A DNA stretch of 8,400 nt from Candidatus Sumerlaeota bacterium. GTDB lineage: Bacteria; UBP6; UBA1177. The stretch's first letter is position 1. The number at the start of each line of letters is the position of its first letter. Below are positions 1 to 6,318 of this stretch, in pieces. Made by a program: the position numbers and the translations under genes. The notes below the pieces were generated by a model. The model was not told the origin of the DNA, searched no databases, and saw only the letters and a program-made list of their open reading frames with translations. The stretch lies in assembly GCA_007136595.1 (NCBI GenBank), contig SLGQ01000283.1, forward strand, positions 1 to 8,400. The letters are read 5' to 3'.

Positions 1-1754
1 CTCAAGCTTTTGCCTCTGTAACTTATGTTTCTAAGAACAATTTCTGAACTGCCATTTAAAAACTGATTTCTTATAAATGCAGTTATTTTGGGATCAAAAT
101 TCACCCCGTCAAGAGTAAACTCCATTCCGAACAATCCGTCTATCACAAGGGAAACAAATGAAGCTACACTCCAGAGCTGTCTTCTTGAATTAACGACAGG
201 TCCGCTAAGATCTCTGTTGTAGTGATCTTTTCTTGTGTCCTCATACCAGTTGGAAAGAGTAGTAAATTCAAAATTTTCCATATTTGAAAGATTAAGTGCG
301 GCACCTCTTACAAGACTCATGAAAGCATTGTTTACGGCAGCATCGTTATCTGCATAAAGTGCCGCTCTGAGAGCATAAGCAGTTACAAAGGGCCATATCC
401 CCCGGTTGTGATAAACTCTCACAAAAGGCTCCTGGGGCCAGATAACGGGAGGTCCCGCTTCTGTTACAGGATAGTTTTCCACCGACCTTTTTGATTGAGA
501 TTTATTTGCAACTTTTGAAAGAACGGCAAGAGACTGTCCAAGAAGATCAAATTTTTTAATGGGATGTTCGTTCAGTCTCGTAGTTTTCATTGCACTGAAA
601 AGCTCTTCGTCGTCCAAATAAAAATGTTGTCTGATATTGCTCCTCAGTTCATTTTTCCAAGTGTCACAAGTGTCTTTAAAGTCATTATCCCCTTTAATTT
701 CTGCCAGTTTAGACCCGACATCAAGGATTATATAGTGAAGAACATTGGTTGAAAGGACTTTCGACATCGCAATGTGAACTGTATCTGAGGCAGTCCATAC
801 AGGATAGGTCTGTTCTCTCCAGTCAAGAAAAGATTGCTCACCTTTATATAGCCCGTCAGACTTATCAAAAACATATTTTCTGTCGGTTTCTATCGTATTT
901 TTTATTGCCGTATATGCTTTATCCAGAAACTCTGCACGGGAAGATCCTTCAAGGAACTTAAGTGTTTCAAAAGCTCCCAACGCCCATGAAACTCTGTCTG
1001 TGCTCACAGGCCATGAACCACCTGTTCCTGTATCCTGAATTATTTCCATATTACCGCCGCCTACGGAAGCTTTCCTTTCAGAGATCTTAAATTCAAGTGA
1101 GTTTTTTGATCTTTCAGGATCAACAAGGGCAAGTCCGAGATCAACTGCGTAAGCGGTATCTCTTGTCCACACATAGTGCCATTTTTCTCCCGTTTCAAAA
1201 CACTCACAATCAACAGGATTTCCGTAATTGAAACTCCAGTCAGTGATCTGCGACACACTGTTTTGCCCAACTTCTTCGATCGTCATGGCAAAAAGAGCAT
1301 CAAGAAATGTATGTCCGCTCCGGAGGGTCATATCTCCCGCCTTTTCACTTACCACCCTCTGTTTTGAAGGTGGAAGATCATCTCTGAGAGAAGCTGTCGT
1401 AGTAAGAGTGTATGTTTTAAGATCATCACCCGTTACAATGACTTCCGCCTTATCTCCCAACCACTCTATCAAACTGTCAGTATAATCAAAATCATCTATT
1501 TCATCATCTATTTCATCATCTATTTCATCATCATCATCATCTATTTCATCATCATCTATTTCATCATCATCATCATCTATTTCATCATCATCATCAACTT
1601 CAAAATCATCCTCAACCTCAAAATCATCGTCCACTTCGTCCTCTAAGTCCACTTGGTCCACTTCTCCATCGTCCGCTTCTTCTTCCCCGGTCCCGGAACT
1701 GCCGCATCCAAAAAATAAAATCATTAAAACAAAAAGCAAACTCATAAACTTCAT
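1..1754 (-). CDS. Six-hairpin (alpha/alpha)6 glycosidase lipoprotein with acidic Asp/Glu linker (3' end cut by window)
   Basis: The frame is open for 584 codons from 1754 to the left edge, so the C-terminus is missing. Residues 1-17 are a lipoprotein signal peptide with lipobox LFFGC (Cys17). Residues 24-90 are an Asp/Glu linker with D(n)EI repeats. The rest looks like an (alpha/alpha)6 toroid glycosidase: VWTRDTAYAVDLGLAL (195-210), SWPVSTDRVSWALGAFE (247-263), LDWREQTYPVW (310-320), YHNRGIWPF (448-456), NWYEDT (502-507), RRQLW (524-528), then the start of what may be a beta-sandwich. By analogy with GH63/GH37-type enzymes, Asp311 (in DWREQTYP) could be the general acid and Glu505 the base; this is inference. 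Exact family and substrate are unknown; alpha-glucan is suggested by the GH13 neighbour. The gene starts 16 bases after the preceding stop, so it is co-transcribed and probably translationally linked. I chose ATG at 1754 over ATG at 1745 because of Shine-Dalgarno spacing. Related enzymes are often labelled glycogen debranching enzyme or glucoamylase. Confidence 0.85.
   Translation of the reverse strand, partial: MKFMSLLFVLMILFFGCGSSGTGEEEADDGEVDQVDLEDEVDDDFEVEDDFEVDDDDEIDDDDDEIDDDEIDDDDDEIDDEIDDEIDDFDYTDSLIEWLGDKAEVIVTGDDLKTYTLTTTASLRDDLPPSKQRVVSEKAGDMTLRSGHTFLDALFAMTIEEVGQNSVSQITDWSFNYGNPVDCECFETGEKWHYVWTRDTAYAVDLGLALVDPERSKNSLEFKISERKASVGGGNMEIIQDTGTGGSWPVSTDRVSWALGAFETLKFLEGSSRAEFLDKAYTAIKNTIETDRKYVFDKSDGLYKGEQSFLDWREQTYPVWTASDTVHIAMSKVLSTNVLHYIILDVGSKLAEIKGDNDFKDTCDTWKNELRSNIRQHFYLDDEELFSAMKTTRLNEHPIKKFDLLGQSLAVLSKVANKSQSKRSVENYPVTEAGPPVIWPQEPFVRVYHNRGIWPFVTAYALRAALYADNDAAVNNAFMSLVRGAALNLSNMENFEFTTLSNWYEDTRKDHYNRDLSGPVVNSRRQLWSVASFVSLVIDGLFGMEFTLDGVNFDPKITAFIRNQFLNGSSEIVLRNISYRGKSL
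1491..1595 (-). repeat. GAT-rich in-frame array coding D(n)EI repeats
   Basis: Thirty-five consecutive codons are only GAT, GAA or ATA. They give Asp runs of 4, 5, 3, 5, 2, 2 and 2, each separated by Glu-Ile (residues 54-88). On the plus strand it reads as ATC runs broken by TATTTC. Every unit is a multiple of three bases, so gain or loss of units changes linker length without breaking the frame. It lies between the lipid anchor and the catalytic domain. Confidence 0.95.
1601..1667 (-). repeat. Dispersed acidic-linker repeat, copy A
   Basis: This 67-base segment matches 2910-2976 at 64 of 67 positions. It codes residues about 30-51 of the six-hairpin glycosidase lipoprotein. The three differences all fall in two codons and change the amino acid (Leu/Glu and Glu/Lys); I see no synonymous difference. 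That points to recent duplication or gene conversion between neighbouring genes. Confidence 0.9.
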
Positions 1755-1759
1755 AAAAA

Positions 1760-1765
1760 CCTCTC
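1760..1765 (-). promoter_or_regulatory. Shine-Dalgarno site deciding the start of the six-hairpin glycosidase gene
   Basis: GAGAGG on the minus strand ends 5 bases before the ATG at 1754. The alternative in-frame ATG at 1745 would be 14 bases away, so 1754 is the better start. The site lies inside the 16-base gap to the upstream stop codon. Confidence 0.7.
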
Positions 1766-1770
1766 AAATA

Positions 1771-3132
1771 TTACGGAAGATAAATTACAAATCTAAACCA
1801 TGCGTCGTTAAGCTCGACCGGTTTGTAGTCCCAAATCCACATCGGCTCATTCCCTTCAATATCATCTTCATAGTATGGCAGAAACTCACCGGGACATCTC
1901 GAAAAACCGCAGGAAGTGTTTATCCAGGGGTGTGCTCCCAAATGTCCCCAGACATCAATCGGTGTTGAAGCAGTTCCTGCTCTAATAGCAGGTCCCCAAT
2001 GAGAATCATCAAAATATTTATCACACCAGTCATTTCTGGGACTTCCTACAGCATCGGGAAAATACCTCCATAAAGTAGCATCCCACTCCGGATCGGCAGG
2101 AGTATATTCAACATCATCAGCAGGAGGCATTACACCGTCAGTTATATAAATTTCTCCAAGCACTTCAATTGTTGCCATGATAGCTGAAACCACATAGCCT
2201 GTGTCTCTTCCATGTACACCGATAACATTTTTCCCAGGCACTAAATTAAAATGATATTCATCAGCATGAGTCCATGCACCTTTATTGGGACCGAGTGGAG
2301 ACAGAGAGACCCCATTGACGCAGAGATCTACAAGAAGATCATCAACACTGATAACCATTTTTGCCGGATATTCTATAGGCTTGCACTCCCCGTCCTCACA
2401 AAAAGATGTACTTCCGCAAAGATAGGGTTTCCATTTGCCTTCAACACATTTAAGAGCAATGTTCGCTCCAGCCTGACATACTTTTTTCCCCTCTTCTGGG
2501 CAATCTGAACCTGCAAGTGAACGGACACATACTGACTCTGCATTTAAAAATTCAGGCTTTGGAGAATCAAAATGGAGACAGACATAAGCTGTGCTTCCTT
2601 TGCAGTCAGAATCTTTTTCACAGTTTATCAAAAGACATTGCTCTTCCCCTCTGTAACCCAACTCTTCCAAATAATCGGGTCCGCAACCAAACTTGTCAAA
2701 AGGATCAAAAGGGAGGCAACTTCCATTTTCAACAAAGCACTCTTCATGAGTTGTGCACTTCTTTTCAAAACACGGTTCAACAACCGGCACAACATCTTCG
2801 TCCTCAACCTCATCTTCGTCCTCAACCTCATCTTCGTCCTCAACCTCAAAATCATCGTCCACTTTGTCCTCTAAGTCCACTTCGTCCACTTCTTCTTCAT
2901 CCTCAACCTCAAAATCATCCTCAACCTCAAAATCATCGTCCACTTTGTCCTCTTCGTCCACTTGGTCCACTTCTCCTTCCTCTTCCTCTTCTTTCGGCAA
3001 CTGATCTTCTTTGCCGTTTTTATCCTGAGAAGTATCTTCCGGAGTATCCCCGTAAATACTGGAACCTGTTTTTTCCGCACATGAAAAAAGAAGAAAAATT
3101 ATCACTGACAGCAAAACAAGACTTTTTTTCAT
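1771..3132 (-). CDS. Acidic-linker lipoprotein with C-terminal galactose-binding-like (sugar-binding) region
   Basis: Complete 453-residue protein. Residues 1-18 form a lipoprotein signal peptide with lipobox LFSC (Cys18). Residues 46-113 are almost entirely Asp, Glu and Val with internal repeats. Residues 121-250 are rich in cysteine (about 15), suggesting a disulfide-stabilised region, including a DSDC motif at 174-177. Residues 258-453 look like a jelly-roll sugar-binding region: CVNGVSLSP (271-279), a W/Y-rich strand, LVPGKNVIGVHGRDTGY (297-313), YFDDSHW (373-379), WIWDY (432-436), AWFRFVI (444-450). VNG, PGKNVI and FDDSxW are typical of galactose-binding-like and GH2-type accessory domains. 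No catalytic motif is visible, so it is probably a non-catalytic glycan-binding partner of the two hydrolases. The ATG at 3132 follows a strong Shine-Dalgarno site; the gene begins 21 bases after the GH13 stop and ends 16 bases before the next start. The ligand is unknown. Confidence 0.85.
   Translation of the reverse strand: MKKSLVLLSVIIFLLFSCAEKTGSSIYGDTPEDTSQDKNGKEDQLPKEEEEEGEVDQVDEEDKVDDDFEVEDDFEVEDEEEVDEVDLEDKVDDDFEVEDEDEVEDEDEVEDEDVVPVVEPCFEKKCTTHEECFVENGSCLPFDPFDKFGCGPDYLEELGYRGEEQCLLINCEKDSDCKGSTAYVCLHFDSPKPEFLNAESVCVRSLAGSDCPEEGKKVCQAGANIALKCVEGKWKPYLCGSTSFCEDGECKPIEYPAKMVISVDDLLVDLCVNGVSLSPLGPNKGAWTHADEYHFNLVPGKNVIGVHGRDTGYVVSAIMATIEVLGEIYITDGVMPPADDVEYTPADPEWDATLWRYFPDAVGSPRNDWCDKYFDDSHWGPAIRAGTASTPIDVWGHLGAHPWINTSCGFSRCPGEFLPYYEDDIEGNEPMWIWDYKPVELNDAWFRFVIYLP
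2794..2847 (-). repeat. Three perfect 18-base tandem repeats coding EVEDED
   Basis: Units at 2794-2811, 2812-2829 and 2830-2847 are identical and code EVEDEDEVEDEDEVEDED (residues 96-113), the end of the acidic linker. Perfect DNA identity implies recent expansion. The unit length keeps the frame open whatever the copy number. Confidence 0.95.
2845..2892 (-). repeat. Internal copy of the acidic-linker repeat
   Basis: This 48-base segment matches 2926-2973 within the same gene at 45 of 48 positions, so the linker holds two copies of a VDxVDxEDKVDDDFEVE-type unit (residues about 54-70 and 83-97). It carries the CTTAGAG variant seen in copy A (1601-1667), so the copies in the two genes form a mosaic rather than a simple pair. 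Confidence 0.85.
2910..2976 (-). repeat. Dispersed acidic-linker repeat, copy B
   Basis: Partner of 1601-1667, with 64 of 67 bases identical. It codes residues about 53-75 of the sugar-binding lipoprotein; the two linkers match at 21 of 23 residues here (EVDQVD...DDDFEVEDDFEV). Confidence 0.9.
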
Positions 3133-3136
3133 ATCC

Positions 3137-3141
3137 CCTCC
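3137..3141 (-). promoter_or_regulatory. Shine-Dalgarno site of the sugar-binding lipoprotein gene
   Basis: GGGAGGGG precedes the ATG at 3132 on the minus strand; its GGAGG core ends 4 bases before the start. It sits in the 21-base gap after the GH13 stop codon, supporting this start and a continuous transcript. Confidence 0.7.
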
Positions 3142-3153
3142 CTGTGGAAATGA

Positions 3154-6100
3154 CTACTTCTTACCTATTACAAGGCTGCCTCTTGCCGGCACAGTTACAT
3201 TTCCATTGTTAACTGTCACATTGTTACCATCAAGGTCTTTAAATGTACCGCTCAATCCTGAGCATGTTCCTGTATATGCCGTTCCCGCTCTGTTAATTCC
3301 CGCTATAACAACTTCACTTCCATAAGTAAGTTTATATACCCAGGCATCATGTGTCGAAGAGCAGGTTTCTCTTGTTCCATACCTTAAAGCTCTGTACTCT
3401 TTTCTAAAATTTCCAAGTTTTTTAATGTGATTTAAAGCGTCCTGCTCATTGGCGGTCAAATTATCGAATTTCATCATTTTTCTTCTGCCACCATCAAGAC
3501 CGTGTTCCGCCCGACCTGTCATACCTATATCATCTCCCTGATAGAGCATAGGAACATTTATGGGTGCTGTCATTAAATATGTCTGAGCATGTTTGAACCT
3601 GTCATAGTTGCCACCGGCTTCTGTTAAAGCCCTGTCCTGATCATGGTTGCCAAAGAAATTACCCATTACAGCGCCGGGATATCCGCCTGCACCTCCCATT
3701 GTCGGTTTTTCCGTGAGATAAGAAGTATCGTCATATACTGTCCAACCGGCGAGATCCGACATGCTCCCTTCCCCATGTAAAAGGTGGTGCTTAGCTTTAT
3801 TATAAAACTCTTCATTTACCTGTCCTTGAACCATATCGGCTCTTGTATGGTATCTTGCCCAACCGCCAAGCGATTCTCCCACCATATAAAAAACTTCCGC
3901 TTCATCAGGCAAGTCATGATTTTCAACGGTTGTCTCAATGTTTTTGACAACTGCCGTTTTCAGTTCCCTTACAAAAATATCATCCATGTGCTTTAAAGCA
4001 TCTGCACGGAAACCGTCGAAATTGAACTCCATTATCATCCACATTGCATGATCTATCAAAGCTTTTCTTGCATCGGGATTATCTTTGAAATTGAAATCGG
4101 GCATATATTCGGTAAACCAGCAATCTATCCTATGACTGTCCCAATTATTATGACACGGAACATAATCATAGAACCACTCAGGGTGTTTTTCGTAAATGTT
4201 GCCGTCACTATGGACATGGTTTGCAACAAAATCGGGAATTATCCTGATACCTCTTTTGTGAGCTTCCCTTACAAGTTCATGCAGCTCTTCCTTTGTTCCG
4301 AAAGCTGTTTCTATCGGTCCTTCGGGGTACCCGTTTTCAGCATTATATCCATAATCATCCAAATACGAATAACCTGAAGCAACAGGGTGATAAGCGTGAT
4401 AACTTGTAAAGTATCTGTCATCATTGGGGTCAACACCACCGTGACTTGCAGTATGGGGGTTGAGAATGGGCGAACTTATCCACAGAGCATTTACACCCAT
4501 ATCGGTAAAATAGCCTTCCTTTATTTTATTTATTATTCCCCTGAAATCTCCGCCAAGCCATTGTTCGGAAGCAACTTCCACTTCAGGAAGCGGTCCGACA
4601 TTATTAGAAGGATCACCATCTTTAAATCTGTCTATCATGAGCTGATAAACAAAGGCATCTCTCCATCCGAAATCTGCAAAATCTATTCCATCCCCTATCC
4701 ATAAAGGTATGAAAAAAGGATCAATGTGGTTTCCGTCTTCATCTATCATTCTGAAAAGATAGCTGTATTTACCGGGAGAAAGATCTGTTTCCTCTATTAA
4801 AAATGTTTTTGAAACATTATCATAATGTACAAGGTCTGTCACATCTTCACCGTTAAGGGTTATTATGCTGACAGCAAAATCAAGATCTTTCAAGCCTGAG
4901 TAAACAACATCGTAGCTGAAGGAATCGGAATCCCTTGAAAGGTTCTGGATAGAAAAAAGAGGTTCAGAAGTATTTCTTATTACAGCCAACCCTGCTCTGT
5001 AATTTGAGGAATTAATGAATTCAGGTGTGTTGTCACAATAACTCCAGCTATCTCCATTATTGGTTGAAAACCTGTAAATATATTCAAATTCGCCCGGCTT
5101 ATCGGTGGGAAAACCGGCAAAATATTCATGGTTATTGCCACAGGCAAGACAATCGCTGTTAAACCCGGCATCTATCCAGTTAAATCTTCCCGATATTACC
5201 GGATATGAGACGGTTCCTGTTCTGGCATATCCAAGCTGTGCTTTTATATTTGACTGTTGCGGATTTCCAGGACCTGTAACACCATCGATCCAGATCTGTC
5301 CGTAAACATTTTCTTTTTCGTCACCGACATAAGCTGTAATGCTATCGGGCCATATAACTCCGCACCAACCGGGAACCGAAGTGTCTGCCACACATTCCGT
5401 ACCTGAAGGTTTAAAACCATGCTCGCAGTTACAAACAGCACTACCTCCAGCTACGGAACATACCCCTTTACCGGAACAGGTGATCCCTGAACATATATCA
5501 TCGACACACTCTTTTAAAATGTCATCACATATTTTTGAGCCGTCACAGTCACTGTTGAAATAACACCTACCCTCTTTCAGCTCACAATTACCATTGACAC
5601 ATTCTTCCCACTCTTCACACTCTACGCCGCTGCATGGATCTGTTATGCAGGAAAGTCCGCTGGCGACATAACCTTCATCACAGTTACAAACTGCCTTATC
5701 ATCAACTACTTCACACTCTCCCAGCCCACTGCATGTAACTCCGTCACAGGGATCATCAGGAGTTTCACCTTCATCAACACATGTAGGAACTCCATTTTCA
5801 ACGATCTCAACATATCCATCTTCGCAGTCACAGTAAATATCGGCTCCACTTTCATAGTCACTTCCATAGCCGCTGCCGTAACCACCTTCTTTGCATTCTC
5901 CATATCCGCCACAATCAATTCCTGTGCATGGACCTATGCAGGTATTTGTTTCAAGGTCACATTTTGCTGTCCCTGTACAATCTTTATCGCTGTTGCATCT
6001 GCCACTTTGAGGCACACAGTCACCGTTTACACACTGCTCCCATTCTTCACATTCAATTTCCGAGCATGGATCAAAAGCTTCAACACACTCAAGCTGACCT

Positions 6101-6267
6101 GTAGGAACATATCCTTCATCACAGTTACAAACAGCCCTTCCAGTTGAATCATCACATTCTCCGTGTCCACTGCAATCAACACCGTCACATGGAGATTTCT
6201 TGGAACTGCCACAGGCTGAGATCAACAATACACTTAAAATAATTACAAACAACAACAGCTTTTTCAT
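3154..6267 (-). CDS. GH13 alpha-amylase-family lipoprotein with duplicated EGF/cysteine-rich stalk
   Basis: Complete 1037-residue protein. The signal peptide ends in lipobox ISAC (Cys19), so it is lipid-anchored. Residues 27-292 hold four six-cysteine EGF-like modules and four four-cysteine modules, arranged as a block and its duplicate. Residues 300-425 form a beta-sandwich (VYGQIWIDGVTG, FEYIYRFSTNNGDSW) of a type I associate with myxobacterial secreted proteins. Residues 426-530 look like a second Ig-like sandwich ending GKYSYLFR...PLWIGD. The GH13 barrel runs from about 534 (FGWRDAFVYQLMIDRFKDGD) to about 960: region I DFVANH (679-684), region V-like MPDFNF (722-727), region II GFRADALKH (752-760, nucleophile Asp756), region III Glu798 (acid/base, VGES), region IV FFGNHD (871-876, Asp876). 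A C-terminal beta domain ends the protein. All catalytic residues are present, so it should be an active alpha-glucan hydrolase or transglycosylase. Region V recalls cyclomaltodextrinase/neopullulanase-type enzymes, but the exact specificity is open. Confidence 0.93.
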   Translation of the reverse strand: MKKLLLFVIILSVLLISACGSSKKSPCDGVDCSGHGECDDSTGRAVCNCDEGYVPTGQLECVEAFDPCSEIECEEWEQCVNGDCVPQSGRCNSDKDCTGTAKCDLETNTCIGPCTGIDCGGYGECKEGGYGSGYGSDYESGADIYCDCEDGYVEIVENGVPTCVDEGETPDDPCDGVTCSGLGECEVVDDKAVCNCDEGYVASGLSCITDPCSGVECEEWEECVNGNCELKEGRCYFNSDCDGSKICDDILKECVDDICSGITCSGKGVCSVAGGSAVCNCEHGFKPSGTECVADTSVPGWCGVIWPDSITAYVGDEKENVYGQIWIDGVTGPGNPQQSNIKAQLGYARTGTVSYPVISGRFNWIDAGFNSDCLACGNNHEYFAGFPTDKPGEFEYIYRFSTNNGDSWSYCDNTPEFINSSNYRAGLAVIRNTSEPLFSIQNLSRDSDSFSYDVVYSGLKDLDFAVSIITLNGEDVTDLVHYDNVSKTFLIEETDLSPGKYSYLFRMIDEDGNHIDPFFIPLWIGDGIDFADFGWRDAFVYQLMIDRFKDGDPSNNVGPLPEVEVASEQWLGGDFRGIINKIKEGYFTDMGVNALWISSPILNPHTASHGGVDPNDDRYFTSYHAYHPVASGYSYLDDYGYNAENGYPEGPIETAFGTKEELHELVREAHKRGIRIIPDFVANHVHSDGNIYEKHPEWFYDYVPCHNNWDSHRIDCWFTEYMPDFNFKDNPDARKALIDHAMWMIMEFNFDGFRADALKHMDDIFVRELKTAVVKNIETTVENHDLPDEAEVFYMVGESLGGWARYHTRADMVQGQVNEEFYNKAKHHLLHGEGSMSDLAGWTVYDDTSYLTEKPTMGGAGGYPGAVMGNFFGNHDQDRALTEAGGNYDRFKHAQTYLMTAPINVPMLYQGDDIGMTGRAEHGLDGGRRKMMKFDNLTANEQDALNHIKKLGNFRKEYRALRYGTRETCSSTHDAWVYKLTYGSEVVIAGINRAGTAYTGTCSGLSGTFKDLDGNNVTVNNGNVTVPARGSLVIGKK
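5392..5748 (-). repeat. EGF/cysteine-module block, second copy
   Basis: Codes residues 174-292: EGF-like (174-207), CxxxxC-EEWEEC-VNGNC (212-228), a four-cysteine module with NSDC (235-254), and EGF-like (259-292). Module order and cysteine spacing match the block at 5779-6189, with an offset of 144-147 residues. Some DNA identity survives: 5666-5695 matches 6107-6136 at 28 of 30 bases. Confidence 0.88.
5779..6189 (-). repeat. EGF/cysteine-module block, first copy
   Basis: Codes residues 27-163: EGF-like (27-61; C-x4-C-x5-C-x8-C-x-C-x11-C), CSEIECEEWEQCVNGDC (68-84), a four-cysteine module with NSDKDC (91-110), and EGF-like (114-163). The last module is longer than its partner in the second copy because of a Gly/Tyr/Ser insert around residues 128-141. 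Confidence 0.88.
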
Positions 6268-6272
6268 CTTTT

Positions 6273-6277
6273 CCTCC
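6273..6277 (-). promoter_or_regulatory. Shine-Dalgarno site of the GH13 lipoprotein gene
   Basis: GGAGG on the minus strand ends 5 bases before the ATG at 6267, which leads straight into a good lipoprotein signal peptide, fixing the start. The 51-base gap upstream (6268-6318) shows no clear promoter or terminator, so read-through from the membrane protein gene is likely. Confidence 0.75.
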
Positions 6278-6318
6278 GCCGGAATTAAAAAAATCAGTCC
6301 CGTTATTCTATCAGAATC

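Noticed and set aside
1061..1270. Minus-strand 69-codon frame
   Set aside because: It is an out-of-frame reading within the six-hairpin glycosidase gene, whose own frame is open from 1754 to 1 and shows family motifs in this stretch.
1491..1595. CRISPR-like array of short repeats
   Set aside because: Units are 9-18 bases with no unique spacers of uniform length, and the array is in frame inside a lipoprotein gene.
1755..1770. Separate promoter for the six-hairpin glycosidase gene in the gap
   Set aside because: The 16-base gap is filled by a Shine-Dalgarno site; there is no room for a promoter, although one could lie inside the upstream gene.
2753..3004. Plus-strand frame rich in Ser/Thr
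   Set aside because: Another antisense reading of the same acidic repeat region; the low complexity keeps several frames open by chance.
2517..3212. Long plus-strand open frame (231 codons) with His/Pro/Arg/Leu repeats
   Set aside because: It is antisense to the acidic linker of the sugar-binding lipoprotein; its repeats are just the complement of GAA/GAC/GTT codons. It overlaps two well-supported genes and has no good start context.
6305..6317. Small inverted repeat (ATTCT-atc-AGAAT) in the gap before the GH13 gene, as a possible terminator
   Set aside because: The stem is only 5 AT-rich pairs and the T-run on the minus strand lies several bases after it, so it is not a convincing intrinsic terminator.
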